DNA of 64,000 nt. Source: Apodemus sylvaticus (Eukaryota; Chordata; Mammalia; Rodentia; Muridae). The notes below the pieces were generated by a model, which had not been told where the DNA came from, searched no databases, and was given only the letters and a program-made list of their open reading frames with translations. Made by a program: the position numbers and the translations under genes. Shown in pieces: positions 35,121 through 47,525 of this stretch (positions are counted from its first letter, which is position 1; every line of letters begins with the position of its first letter). The stretch covers positions 27,022,586-27,086,585 of the forward strand of contig NC_067481.1 in assembly GCF_947179515.1 (NCBI RefSeq), read 5' to 3'.

Positions 35121-38100
35121 TCAAGGGAAGGCTTCTTTGGCCTCTTCAGCCGATATCTCCTGGGAGTAGAGATCTGTAAAAAGAGCTGGCAGCCAATAGT
35201 GGGCCTCTCCTGGAGCCTGCAGATCCAGCCAGGCCAGGCCTTCCTTCAGCAGGTGTTCCTGTAGGGAGGAACAGGACTGATTTGAGAAAAGGGAGATTAG
35301 TTATATTTGGGGAGCTAAGCAGCCCCCACACCTACCCTAACTTCTGGAAAGTTTTCAGACAACCTACATGTGCCTTCATTTGTTCACACACCCAGATGGA
35401 AAGATGTTTGGCTTTGGCCAAGGCCTGAATGTCCAGCTGCAGTACAATGGAAGGTAGAGGAAAGAATGCAAAACTCCAGAGTATACGCTGATATGGTGTT
35501 GACATCACTGCCTGTCTCTAACTCCCCAGAGCGAGTGGGGATCAGGGTTCTGGATGGCTTTCAGATAATCTGCAGGGAGCAAATAAACACTACAATCCAC
35601 TCAGTTCCTAAGATAAGCTATTGGCATTTTATGTTCTCTATTTTACAGATATAAGTGCAAAGAATTGCTGGGATTAGGAAAAGGTACTGAAATAGTGTTC
35701 CTTCATTCTGCTCTCTGTTCTGAGCCTCAGTGTTTCACTAGTATAAGTTTGCATATGCAAAATTATCCCCCATATAATTTAATATGTAGTTTGTAATTAC
35801 AGATAGGTAATTATCTTCAGTGGTTACCAATTCCCTTTGCTCTGTACTATTTCCAGTGCAAACTATATTTATCATGCCCCTGATCAACAGCTCCACTCTA
35901 TGTCTCCAGGAAAGTTAGAGGGTACCACTGGTCCCTCAGAAGCCAAGTGTGCATTATCAGGGAAGAGGCCAGCTTTAGGGGAGTTCTGTCTTCTCAGTGT
36001 TGCTGGCAGAGATGCTGGGCTTCCCAATATGAAGTTAAAGGGAACAAAATAAGATGTCTCTGAACCCCAGGGCCATCTGCCACATACCAGCACTTGCCGT
36101 GCTCGCTCCGTCTCCCATTTGAGACTGGCTTTGATTTCACTGACAGTCACATACCCGTTTTTCTGGAGGAAGGAATAAACAGGAACTTAATCAGTTAAGA
36201 GTGTTGCCTGGAGCCCAGCACCTGCCTAGAAGCAGGACATATATCTGGACAGTCTGCCCTTAAACAAGCCTGAGCATGCAGGGAAAGAATGTAAATGTTT
36301 CTAACAGAGAGGTGACTTTCAGGATGGAGAGAGACTGTCAAGTTCATCCTTAAAAACTGGGTCCAAGGCACTAAGATAGCAAATTACACCTCCACAGAGA
36401 ACTCCAGAGCACACCAAGAAGAGATTCAGAGTGATTAACCAGGAAGGAATGAGGATAATCATTTTCATCTAAATATTTAAATACAAAGCTGCGGTACCAC
36501 CTCACCCCACCCATCTTCCAGAACAGAAAGCCTCTTGCTTATCCAGTTTTGTTTTATATTACAGAATTAAGAAAAATGAACACATTTCTATGTCATGAAT
36601 GTTTATGGGGACATTTATGTTTTGGGCATGCTGAGAAGCCAGGGAAGGGGGATTAAGTCTGTCTACCCGACTAGACTGTAAGCACCCCAAAGGCAGGGCC
36701 TTTTTAGCCTCTCTGTCCCAAAAGACAGGTGTTTTGTACTGCAGTTGCCTAATAAATGTGCTGAATGAGCACAGGCCAGAGTAGTTAAGTTAATCCACAA
36801 GACAGTCTTTGTACAAGGCCCAAGCAATGGACAGGTGGGAACCGCTCCTGACTGGCCCAGGCTGCCCCCGGCACTCTGGAAAGCGCAGCCTACCTCAGCC
36901 AGCTGCAGCACCACAGTGTGGTCCATGTTGAGCTCAGCCGGGACAGACTGAATGAGGTAAGTGCCTCCCACGGGGATGATGCCGAACCCAGTGCCCAGGG
37001 CTTTCAGCTTCTTGATGGCCCTCATCAGGTCGTCTCTGGAGTGAGTAAAAGCACCTTAAAAACCCTTGGCAAATCAGGCCTGACACTCATACATTAAGCA
37101 GAACAGCAACCAAGGAGCCAACAGGCTGTAGTACAGATTACAGCAAACTAGAGAGTGCTTGTCCATTTTTATAGGGGCAGCAGCTGATTACTGCTATTTT
37201 CTGATTGTAGCTGGCAACTCATGAAGAGGAAAAACCCACGGAACATGAGATCGTACACAGCCAGCACACTAGAGGCTCACACCCCTTGCCAGGGAAAGGA
37301 CACCTATAGTGTGAATGCTCTTCCAGTACCCTACAGGAGCAGACTCAAGTCTGTTTGACTATACTGGCTCCCCTCTCCTGAAAACTTGGTGTGCAAAGAG
37401 CAAGGCTGGCCACCTTCTGCCACTGCTTGCTTTTCCTAGTCTTTGGTACATCACTTGAGTCTGATCTCTGGGAACACTTATTTTTTTCTCAACTTGAATT
37501 TGCACAGACAGGTAAACTAGGTCAATTTATGCCCTGTCACCTGACCCTTACCTCGGTCCCAGTCTTTAGGTGCCTGCTCTAGTCTCCTTGACACCAAATA
37601 ATTAATCTCAACACATTAAAAAAATAGCATACGCCAGATGTGGTGGCACACACCTTTAAGAGGTTTTTTGTTTTTGTTTCCTCCCCCCAGGCTGGCCTCA
37701 AACTCAGAAATCCGCCTGCCTCTGCCTCCCATAGTGCTGGGATTACAGGTGTGCACCACCACCCAGCAGCACACACCTTTATGCTAAAGCAGAAACAGGT
37801 GGAGTTCTGTGAGTTTGATACCAGCCTGATCTACAGAGTGTGTTCTAGGCTACATAGTAAGACAATATCTCAAAAGCACGATTGTTTTTATAGGTCTGGG
37901 GATGTAGTTCATAGTATAAGGACCTAGGCTCAATCCACAATACCACCAGAAACAGGAAAAAAGAATGTAATTTTATCATACAGATTAAGAATGGTTCTAA
38001 AGCTAGTCTAGACATTGGAGGACTAGGAGGAAAAAGTGAAGAAAAAAAAAAAAAAGCCGGGCAGTGGCGGTGCACACCTTTAATCCCAGCACTTAGGAGG

Positions 38101-41100
38101 GGAGGCAGAAGCAGGCAGATTTCTGAGTTTCATGACAGCCAGGTAGCCAGGGCTATACAGAGAAACCCTGTCTCAAGAAACCCTGTCTTGAAAAGCCAAA
38201 AGGAAGGGAAAAAAAAGAATACTTTTAAAGAATTCTTTCTAGCCAAGTGCTGTGCATGCCTGTAATCCCAACACTAAGGTGGTGGGGCTGGGGAGATGGC
38301 TCAGTGGGTAAGAGCACTAGCCACTCATTCAGAGGGACCAAGTTGGCTTGCAGTACCCTCACAGAAGCTCAAACAAAACTCCAGTTCCAGAGGCTCCAAA
38401 GGCATCTTATGGTCTCTATGGGCACCTCACATAAAATTTTAAGAGGTGCAGGTGGGTGGAATATCTATTCAAGGCCCCTCTAAGCTCCACAGGCCAACCT
38501 GGGCTACAGAGATCCTATTTTGGGGTGTTTGTTTGCTTATTTTGTTTTCTGACACAGGGTTTCTTTGTATAACCTTAGCTATCCTCAAACTTGCTCTGTA
38601 GACCCCAGGCTGCCTTCAGATTTAACAGAGATCAGCCCGCCTCTGCTTCCCACATACTGGGATTAAAGGCAGGCACCATCACTCTCTGGTGAGACCCTCT
38701 TTTTTTTTTTTTTTTTTGGATTTGGTTTTTTGGAGACAGGGTTTCTCTGTGTAGCCCTGGCTGTCCTGGAACTCACTCTGTAGACCAGGCTGCCCTCGAA
38801 CTCAGAAATCTACCTGCCTCTGCCTCCCAGAGTGCTGGGATTACAGGCGTGCGCCACCACCTCCCGGCTGGTGAGACCCTCTTAAAAAATCCCTTACTAC
38901 TTGAAAGGGTTGGTGCAGGACATACTGGCTGACATCCTGAGCAAACTTGCCCCTTCCTTTCAACACCTGCTGATGTAGCTCCTCCAGAGTGATCAGACCT
39001 ATTGGAGAGAGAAAATGAAAAATTACCTAGATGGCTACAACTGCTTGAGATACATGAACAACTGCCCCTACAGGGAACAAACATCACTCTAGCTCCCCAA
39101 TCTCTCCTAAAGTAACAGTCCAGACCATAAGAAATGAGCCCTGAGACCTTCTTAGAACGTTCAACAGCAGAGACCCAGGAAAGTCTGAAAGCAAAGGCAC
39201 AGTGACAAGCATGAGGGCTCACCCCTGCCTGGATTCCCCGCGCTCAGAAGACTGAGGCAGACACAAGTTCCAGGCCATATTGGGCTAAGGAGTCTCTAAA
39301 CAACAACAAAAAAGATGGTCTGCCAGATGGCCAATTTGATTGTCAGGTTTCTTTGTGACAAATTCTCTGCTAGGTATCCCAGATAGGCCTCCAACTATGT
39401 AGTCAGAGTGACTGTGACCTTTTTGTTGAAAGACAGGGTCTCTCATTATATAGTCCCGGTTCACCTGGAATTCATAGACACCTGCCTGCCTCTGCATCCA
39501 GAGTGCTTGGGATAACAGAATCATACATGGTTCCGTTTCATTTTATTTTATTGAGATACAGAGTCACTATGTAACCAAGTAGCCTCACCTTCCTATATAG
39601 CCCAGACTGGCCTCCAATTCATGATTCTACCTGAGTTTTTTACAATGAAATTACAACTGTGTCCCTTACCATGCAGCAGTTGTTTTTTTTCTTTTAATTT
39701 TTAAAAATTTTACTCATCATTACTTTGTATGTATTAATAAACAGTATGTCTTAATACTATGTGTATTACATGTAGATACGCCAAGACATGCATATGTGTT
39801 GGGCCTTATTCTGCCAGATACTGGGTCCTAGTGAGGGAGCCTCGGTCCTGGTCACTTGTGTACTGGAGTGACTCAGCATGAGCTGCTTAAGCCTGCCTTG
39901 GCCTACCTAACGCTGATGTGGAATAACTTCATTGACCCTGCAAGTCACCCCCATGTCATCTCACCCCATCACAAATCCCCGTCTCCTTCCCAAGCTCTAT
40001 ATAAACAAAAGACTGATCCTGCTTCCACAGACTCCCAGCTCCGGGTGGTTATTTTCAGAGGCAACACTCACCATCCTCACCACCCGCTCAGCCCTGAGAG
40101 ACTCGGCTGGACCGGGTTCTCTCCTCTCGGCCTGGACCTGCCGGCAGAGAGCCGACACATACGGAACTCAGGAAATGAGTGTGCGGGGTCAGTTGTCTCC
40201 CTCCATCTTTCTGTGGTTGCAGGGACTGAGGTCATGTAGTTGGGCTCTCCCAGCAAACACCTGTACATGTGGAATCCTCTCACTGGCCCCAGATGACCAA
40301 ATTTTGAAATCACAAACTTCAGAACTCAAAGGCTGGGCTGGCCCCACTATACTTCAGAAAGGTGGGTCAAGTCTACCTACAGTTACAATGGGAACTTTGT
40401 AACAAAGACCAGTGTATACTAGACAACCCTCCTACCTTTAACTGTAGCTATAGAGATCTGCCACGGATTCAACAACATGAAAGAGTTAAGATATGTTTCA
40501 AGAGGGCTGGAGAAATGGCTCAGGGTTAAGAGCACTGACTACTCTTCCGGAAGTTCTGAGTTCAAATCCCAGCAACCACATGGTGGCTCACAACCATCTT
40601 AATGAGATCTGATGCCCTCTTCTGATGTATCTGAAGACAGCTACAGTGTACTTACATATAATAAATAAATCTTAAAAAAAAAAAAAAAGATATGCCTCAA
40701 GACCTTACAAGTCTGCAGGCTACAGAATTTTAGAAAAGAAATCAGAAACTAAGTCCAAAGCCCAGTTCACAAGTCCCAACCACCCTTACCTCCATTCCGA
40801 TGTTTTAGGGCCAGGCACACTTCAATAATCTGGACGCCCAGTTCATAATAGAAGTCCCCAACGCCCAGCATCTCAGACCAAAACCCCTTTCCAGCTAAAA
40901 ACAGAAAAATAAAAGCTGTATTATTCATTCATTTTCATCTCTTCTCTCCTCTCCTCTCAATGCTGGACTGAAGCATCTATCCTGTGGGAAGTCTCTCTGT
41001 ACAGAAGTCAGGCCCTGCTTCTTCCTCCCAGGCTCATGTTCCATCAGATTCAAACCCTGCCTAATCCTAAATGCCGCCGTGTTTACTACTGAAGAGTCTC

Positions 41101-44100
41101 TGAGTCAGGCACATGCATGCAGAATGTACACCAGCAATCAAAGCATTCTGAATGGGGAGGCAGCAAGGTAAGCAGGTTCAAAAAATCATCCTCACTTTTT
41201 GCCAGAGGAAGCAAGCCAGTAAGAAACATCCCTCCATGGCCTCTGCCTCAGCTCCTGCTTCCTGACCTGCTTGAATTCCAGTCCTGACCTCCTTTGGGGA
41301 TGAACAGCAATTTGGAAAATGTAAGCTGAATAAACCCTTTCTCCACATCTTGCTTCTTGGTCATGGTGTTAGTGCAGGAATGGAAATCCTGACTAAGACA
41401 GCTGGTAAAGTGATGGTTCAAAGCTGTTCCCAACTCCACTACCAGGGACTCTAAAACCCTCTTCTGGCTTCCGTGAGCTCAGTCACAAATATGGTACACA
41501 GGCAGACAAAACACCCATACACAGAAATAAAACATTGTTAAAGCCAGATTTGATGACACACACCTTAAATCCCAGAAGTAGAGAGGCAGAGGTTAGCAGA
41601 TCTCTGGGAGTTGGAGGTCAGCCTAGTCTATGTAGGAGACCCTGTCAAAAAAGAAGTCTCCTTACAGGGCTTCCCTTTCGGTGGCTCAGCAGGTAAGAGC
41701 TTTTACTTGTTCTGAGGCCCAAATTCCACTTCCAGCACCCAAAGAGGCAGCTTACAACAGACTATAACCCCAGCTTGCTGGCCTCTGAGGGTACCTGTGA
41801 TCACATACATGTGATGTGCTGCCCCCGTCCATATACATAATTAAAAATTATAAAAATAAATCTTTAAAATTCTTTTCTTTTTCTAATAAGAGGAAAGTCA
41901 AGAAAAAAGAAAAAGTGTACTAAAGATTGTTCAAGGAAAGATGGTGCCCACTGACTCCAACCAGCACTGCAGGCTCTTCACCATCCACCTCAGAAGGGCA
42001 CACACAGCCAGGCGTGGCGGCGCACGCCTGTAATTGCAGCACTCTGGGAGGCAGAGGCAGGCAGATTTCTGAGTTCCAGGCCAGCCTGGTCTACAGAGTG
42101 AGTTCCAGGACAGCCAGGGCTACACAGAGAAACCCTGTCTCAAAAAAACAAATAGAGTACAGCCGACCCTACAGGCACTACTTACAGGCCAGGGGATCAA
42201 CCCCAATGGTAGCACACATGTCTTGGAACTGTACTCGGAACTCAGGATTCTTCCGGATCTCTTGCTTGTGCTTGCTGGCAAATTCTTCTAGGTTGGTCTT
42301 GAACATGTCCAGCTGTTTTGACATCTATTAAGAAAGACAAGGGGAGGGCTGGAGAGATGGCTCAGTGGTTAAGAGCACTGACCGCTCTTCTGAAGGTCCT
42401 GAGTTTAAATCCCAGCAATCACATGGTGGCTCACAACCATCAGTACAGCTACAGTGTACTCATATACATAAAATAAAAGAAAGACAGACAGACAAGGGGA
42501 GATTAGAGAAACCCAAGTACAATCAGAGGCTAAACATAGGTCCCCAGCCTGGTGGCAGAGAAAAATCCAAATAACCAATCTCTGGCTGGCATAATGGCTC
42601 AGGGGCTAAAGGCACTTGCTATCAAGCCCAGCTTCATCCCTGGCCACACACGGTACTTTGTCCTCTGACCTTCTCACATCTACTATGGCAGGAGCTCACA
42701 CTATGCACAAAGAAATATACCAACAACAAAACAACTGATTTCCTTCAGATCTACTATTACCCCATTTATTCTGTGCTTTCTCTTGGTGTCTTTATCCTTA
42801 TCGTGAAACAGGGGTTCACGGAGTCCTGTCTGGCTTGAACCCACTATACTACAGTGGAAGATGTCCTTGAACTCAAGATCCTCCTGCCTGCACTTCCCAG
42901 GTGCTGCGATTACAGGCATTTGCTGTAATGATGCTCAGCTCTGTGCTCTCTCTCCTGTCTCTGCTCCTGCACAGCTGTGCTGCAGGCAGAAAGGAGATGA
43001 TACTGGTTCCTCTGTTCTAAAATCTGTGTTTGTTTGCAGTGTCCCAGTCCTGATAATCAACATGCACGACAATTGTGCTTTTTCTCTTCTTTCTGGAAAA
43101 ATTCATTAAACTGAAGGTACCACAATCTATTTTGTCTTTTAAAATGGAAGACTAGCCAGGCAGTGTTGGCGCATGCCTTTAATCCCAGTGTATCTCTGAT
43201 TTTGAGATCAGGTTGGTCTACAGAGTGAGTTCCAGGACAGTCAGAGCGACACTATAAAACCCTGTCCCCCAAAAAGAAAATGAAAATAAGAGAAGAATTA
43301 TCTCTATTACCCTTCCTTTTTCTTTAACAAACAACTTTTAGGTCACCAAGAGTAATCACTTCTGGGCTGGAGAGATGGCTCAGTGGTTAAGAGCAATGAC
43401 TGCTCTTCCGGAAGTCCTTTGTTTACAGTGGCTCACAGCCATCCGTAAAGAGATCTGATGCCCTCTTCTGGTGTGTCTGAAGACAGCTACAGTGTACTTA
43501 CATATAATAAACAAACAAACAAACAAATAAATCTATCTGAGGTCCTAAATTCAACTCCCAGCAACCACATAAAAGCTCACAACCATCTGTACAGCTACAA
43601 GTATACTTATATACATAAAACAAAATAAATAAATCTTAAAAAAAAATAAAATAAAAAAGAGCCAAGCGGTGGTGGTGCACGCCTGTAATCCCAGCACTGG
43701 GGAGGCAGAGGCAGGCAGATTTCTGAGTTCGAGGCCAGCCTGGTCTACAGAGTGAGTTCCAGGACAGCCAGGGCTACACAGAGAAACCCTGTCTCAAAAA
43801 ACCAAAAAAAAAAGAAACAAAGAAACAAAGAAACAAAGAAAGAAAAGAAAGGAAAAGAAGAAAAGAAAAGAAAGAAAAGCTGTTAAGCTGAGATACAGTT
43901 TGGTGGTAGGACACATACTGAGCATGTGCCAGGCCCTGGATTTGATACAAAACACCAGGGTGGCATAGTCCTTTAATCCCAGCACTGGGGAGACAGAGGC
44001 AGAGGCATGTGGATAACCAACTTCAAGGCCACCCTGTTCAACGAGACTAGTTCCACATGGTGATAGGCAGTAAGAGCCTAACTCTGAAAAAAAAAAAAAA

Positions 44101-45535
44101 AAGCTGGGCATGGTGCCACATGGCTTTAATCCTAGCATTTGGTAGGCAGAGGCAGGAGGATCGCCTTGAGTTCCACACCAACCTGGTCTACATTGTGAAT
44201 TTCAGGACTACCCGGGCTGCACCGTCCTTGTCTCAACAAAACAAATAAAACAAAATTCAAATTTTCAAAAAAAAAAAAAAAAAGGCATCTGTCTAGCAGA
44301 CTGTTCAACCTTGAACACCACTGTTCTTATTATCATTATGACTAAAGATTATCATTTCAAACTATCATTAATATTAATGATTTTACTTTTTGTCTCAACT
44401 TCTGTAGACACGCACATGACTCCCACTGGTATACAGATTCCTAATGCTACTGCAATGTTATTAGTAAATAGATATCAGCATTCTTTTTTGTTTTGTTTCT
44501 CAAGACAGGGTTACTCTTTGTAGCCATGACTGTCCTGAAACTCCCTTTGTAGACCAGGCTGGCCTCCAACTCAAGAGATCCACTGGTCTCTGCCTTCCAG
44601 GTCCTGGGATTAAAGGCATGTGCCACCACTGCCTGGACAAATATCAGTACTCTTAGGAAAAATTATCATTCTGATTCTTAAAGTTTAAATGTTTGCCCTG
44701 CTGAGAATGGCCTCTTGGACTTGTGCCTGTCAGGCAAACACTCTACTGCTGAGGTCCATTCCCAGATCACTGGATAAATTTTTAAAAATCTAAGTTGACA
44801 TGGAATTGTAATGAGGATTGAACACGGCCGTGTTTGCAGAGAAACCATAAGGCTAGCGGAGTGGAGGGGTAATTTGCTACTCATCAGACTGAGATAAGAG
44901 CTGAACCCAGCCTTGGCAGCAAAGTGAGATACCATCTTAAAAAAACAAACAAACAAAAAGAAAGATAATAATCAAATAAAATAAAAAAGGGGAAACGCAC
45001 AAGTCTAATTACTCAAAACTCTTAGCTAGTATTACTAGCAAATCTCCCTAAAACGAAATCTGGATTTGCCTGACATCCTATTTTTAGTTCAGTGGAGACA
45101 ATCTATACCAAAGGTATATTGACCAGTCCTGTTCCATCTCCCTTCCTGTCTGGAGCCTTACAATCACTCACCTGGGCCAGCTGGTCCTCAGCCAAGACAG
45201 TCCCTCGCTCCTTATACTTGGCCTGTCAGACAAAAAGACCGGCATGAGTTGAGACAGTGATCGCTAAGGCTCCCATTGTGCTGCCACTGCTTTAGCATTA
45301 AAGATCTGTCTTATATAGTGACTTAATCGGCGGCCTCTTGACACTCCAATCCCTGGGCTCCGGAGAAACCTGTCTTCTACAGATTGTTTAAGAGGCGATT
45401 TAGGGAAATAGAACTCGACTCCGGGAGAATTCGGTGTCTCGAGGGCAGAGCAGGCTTCAACCCGGCTTCCTTCCCGCTCACCTCGGCGAGTTTCTTCTTG
45501 GCAATGGCGCCAGCTCCCACCCCGCGCCGGTGCAT
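35121..45535 (-). CDS. Snf8: ESCRT-II subunit VPS22/EAP30, 8 exons
   Basis: Exons in transcript order are 45482-45535, 45172-45222, 42186-42324, 40790-40894, 38926-38998, 36894-37035, 36088-36162 and 35121-35258. All have GT-AG borders and join in frame to 258 residues, the human length. The N-terminus MHRRGVGAGAIAKKKLAE is the conserved start, followed by a charged helical region (KYKERGTVLAEDQLAQMSK). The C-terminal half holds the tandem winged-helix domains (GTGFGIIPVGGTYLIQSVP; HLLKEGLAWLDLQAPGEAHYW). With VPS25 and VPS36 it forms the Y-shaped ESCRT-II complex that passes ubiquitinated cargo to ESCRT-III on endosomes. The C-terminus reads EISAEEAKEAFP, differing in several positions from human EITAEEAREALP. 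Exons 3 and 5 have SINEs within 20-60 bp of their splice sites. Confidence 0.97.
37627..37868 (+). mobile_element. B1 SINE split by another B1
   Basis: Plus B1 whose head (37627-37658) and body (37782-37868) are separated by a minus B1 fragment at 37659-37768. A perfect 13-bp duplication, GCACACACCTTTA, occurs at 37646-37658 and 37769-37781. Confidence 0.92.
37892..37970 (+). mobile_element. ID-type SINE
   Basis: GGTCTGGGGATGTAGTTCA head and AGGCTCAATCC B-box region, then an A/G-rich tail. Confidence 0.65.
38056..38520 (+). mobile_element. B1; then an old B1 split by a B3
   Basis: Plus B1 at 38056-38212 with small rearrangements. An old B1 head at 38241-38280 is interrupted by a plus B3 (38283-38445), and the B1 remainder follows to 38520. 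Confidence 0.7.
38530..38690 (-). mobile_element. Old B1 SINE
   Basis: Minus B1-like body, GACACAGGGTTTCTTTG to GCACCATCACTCTCTGG. Confidence 0.75.
38702..38868 (-). mobile_element. B1 SINE with intact target duplication
   Basis: Full minus B1 flanked by the perfect 15-bp repeat TGGTGAGACCCTCTT at 38687-38701 and 38869-38883. Its near end is 57 bp from Snf8 exon 5. Confidence 0.97.
39430..39650 (-). mobile_element. Two B1-related fragments
   Basis: Minus pieces at about 39430-39520 and 39545-39650, both diverged. Confidence 0.55.
39830..40250 (+). other. GC-rich LTR-like segment with TATA box in Snf8 intron 4
   Basis: A SINE-free block with a CTATATAAAC TATA box near 39997-40006. CpG-containing sequence follows, with GACTCGGCTGGACCGGG and GGACCTGCCGGCAGAGAG. 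The layout (TATA, then CpG-rich downstream region) resembles an LTR or a retained promoter. No terminal repeats or primer site were identified, so the nature is open. Confidence 0.35.
40504..40690 (+). mobile_element. B2 SINE
   Basis: Near-consensus B2. Imperfect 16-bp flanking repeat AAGATATGnnTCAAGA on both sides. Confidence 0.93.
41541..41866 (+). mobile_element. Old B1 and B3 SINEs
   Basis: Plus B1 at 41541-41653 and plus B3 at 41678-41866 with an AATAAATC tail. Confidence 0.7.
42006..42155 (+). mobile_element. B1 SINE beside Snf8 exon 3
   Basis: Full plus B1, head GCCAGGCGTGGCGGCGCACG. It ends about 30 bp from the donor side of Snf8 exon 3 (42186). Confidence 0.95.
42345..42482 (+). 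mobile_element. B2 SINE with internal deletion beside Snf8 exon 3
   Basis: Plus B2 missing the GATCTGATGCCC section. Its head begins 20 bp from the acceptor side of Snf8 exon 3 (42324). Confidence 0.92.
42770..42940 (-). mobile_element. Old B1-type SINE
   Basis: Minus, diverged. CTTGAACTCAAGATCCTCC and GATTACAGGCATTTGC are preserved. Confidence 0.6.
43154..43880 (+). mobile_element. SINE cluster: B1, B2, partial B2, B1
   Basis: Plus B1 43154-43280 (internal deletion), plus B2 43363-43530 with (AAAC)n tail, partial plus B2 43536-43640, full plus B1 43660-43807 with a long GAAA-type tail to 43880. Snf8 intron 2. Confidence 0.85.
43952..44283 (+). mobile_element. Two older B1 SINEs in tandem
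   Basis: Copies at 43952-44102 and 44104-44283, each ending in an A run. Confidence 0.8.
44484..44637 (-). mobile_element. B1 SINE
   Basis: Full minus B1 ending in GCCACCACTGCCTGG. Confidence 0.92.
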
Positions 45536-45700
45536 CCCCACCCCGGGCCCGCGGGCCGCCCCGCAGACCCGACCCCAGCTCTCCGCGTCCCAGGTTCTAT
45601 AGCCAGCTCCCAACACGGAAGCCGGGTGCCGTGCGTCATCTGAGCGCGCCGGAAGTCGCGATATTCACTTCCTGCCGCAGGGTCTAGGAGTGTCTCGTAA
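45380..45700 (-). promoter_or_regulatory. Snf8: CpG-rich promoter of Snf8
   Basis: CpG-rich DNA around the first exon. Just upstream of the ATG on the minus strand are TGCGTCAT (CRE-like, 45632-45639), an ETS-type CCGGAAGT (45649-45656) and a second ETS site in opposite sense (CACTTCCTG near 45666-45674). No TATA box. Confidence 0.75.
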
Positions 45701-45876
45701 GGGCTCCAGTCCCCGCTGTAGCTGGGGACCGATTTCCACGAAGCCCAGTTGACATCGAAAGCTCGAACCCGGTCTCCGGTTGTAATTCCCCATGCATCCT
45801 ACTAAGGTGGGCGCCTGGAGAGCAACAGGTGCTTCTGGGACATGACCAAGAGCTGTGTTGGCCATAGAAGTTGCCA

Positions 45877-46013
45877 TTTTTTTTTCCAGCCAGGGTCTAC
45901 CTACATAACTACGGTTGGTCTGGAACTGTGTAAGCCAAGCTCACTTCGAATTCACAGAGATCTCCTGCCTTTACCTCTGAATGTTGGGATTAAATGTATG
46001 AACCACCTTGAGC
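45877..46013 (-). mobile_element. Old B1 SINE
   Basis: Minus B1-like, T run then AGCCAGGGTCTACC, diverged. Confidence 0.7.
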
Positions 46014-46888
46014 AATAGCCAATAATAAAACTAAGTCTTAGATTTAGAAAAAAAAAAAAAAAAACAGCAACAGCATCTGATAGTTTTGTGCCCCGCTCTG
46101 CACAACTTGCCTTGTTCTGTACTTATTCAAACCCTCAAATCCGGGAGTTGGTATTGTATTTCACAAGGGATTCTGGAATCTGCCTTATATTACTTAACTT
46201 CATGAAATAGTATTAGCTATGAGTCAAACAGTCTGACTCAAAAAAAATTGTGGCGGTGGTGATGGGGTGCTCAATACAGCCTTGACAGTCCTGGAATTCG
46301 CTTGTTCTGTAGATGACGCTAGCCTTAAATTCAGAGATCTTCCTGATCGTGGGCAGGCCCTTTGCTGTAAATTCTTAACCCAACTTAGAGTTTCTGCAGA
46401 AGAATCCAATAGGTAAATTTCATCAAGTCAGGGTTTGTTCTGTCCATGTAGCAAATAGGTTTACTGCATGGAATTCTAAATTTCTACCTAACACAGGAAG
46501 TGTTGTGCCTAGTAAGAGCTAGAGGTTTGTTATGATTAAAAGCAATGTTTATAGACAGTCTTTTACAATGGCTGGCTTGGAGGAAAACCATTACACAAAT
46601 GAAGGGAGGAAAACATGTAACTCTTTTTGAGGCTTTGACACTCTCTTCAGATATCCAAGATGTCACACATGTAAATCCAAACTTTTCCTTTGCTTTTTTT
46701 TTTTTAACTGTCTCTTTGTTAGTGTATGGTCACACATGCCACAGTGCATGTAAAAGTCAGAGAAAGGTTTGTGAAGTCTGTTTTCTCCCTCCACCTTTAC
46801 TGGGTTCTAGAGATAGAACACACAGGTCAAGACAATAAGTTCTATCATAAATAATCACTAAAACATGGCCACTTTAAAAAGTAATTCC

Positions 46889-47462
46889 TAGGGCTGGAGA
46901 GACAGCTCAGTGGTTAAGAGCACTGACTGCTCTTCTGGAGGCCCTGAGTTCAAATCCCAGCAACCACATAGTGGCTCACAACCACCTGTAATGAGATCTG
47001 ATGCCCTCTTCTGATGTGTCTGAAGACAACTACAGTGTACTTACATATAATAAATCAATAAATCTTCAAAAAAAAAAAGTAATTCCTAGGGGACAGAGAG
47101 ATGGCTCAGTGGTTAAGAGCACTGACTGCTCTTCCAGAGGTCCTGAATTCAATTCCATGCAACCACATGGTGGCTCACAACCATCTACAATGGGATCCAA
47201 TGCCCTCTTTTGGTGTTTCTGAGGACAGTAATACAGTGATAGTATATTCACATACATAAAATAAATTTTAAAAATTTTTTTAAAAAAGTAATTTCTAGGG
47301 CGCTGGAGAGATGGCTCAGTGGTTAAGAGCACTGACTGCTCTTCCAAAGAAGGTCCTGAGTTCAAATCCCAGAAACCACATGGTGGCTCACAACCATCTG
47401 TAATGAGATCTGATGCCCTCTTCTGGTGTGTCTGAAGACAGCTACAGTGTACTTACATATAA

Positions 47463-47513
<51 letters not shown>

Positions 47514-47525
47514 ATATTTTTTTAA
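46889..47525 (+). mobile_element. Three B2 SINEs inserted at one target site
   Basis: Plus B2 copies at about 46891-47074, 47089-47283 and 47298-47525. The short sequence AAAAGTAATT(C/T)CTA stands before the first, between each pair and after the last (46877-46890, 47075-47088, 47284-47297, 47526-47539). The last copy has a long (AATA)n tail, 47461-47515. Confidence 0.95.

Noticed and set aside
39932..40402. 156-residue open frame in Snf8 intron 4
   Set aside because: No retroviral or other protein motif seen; treated as chance frame in an LTR-like block.
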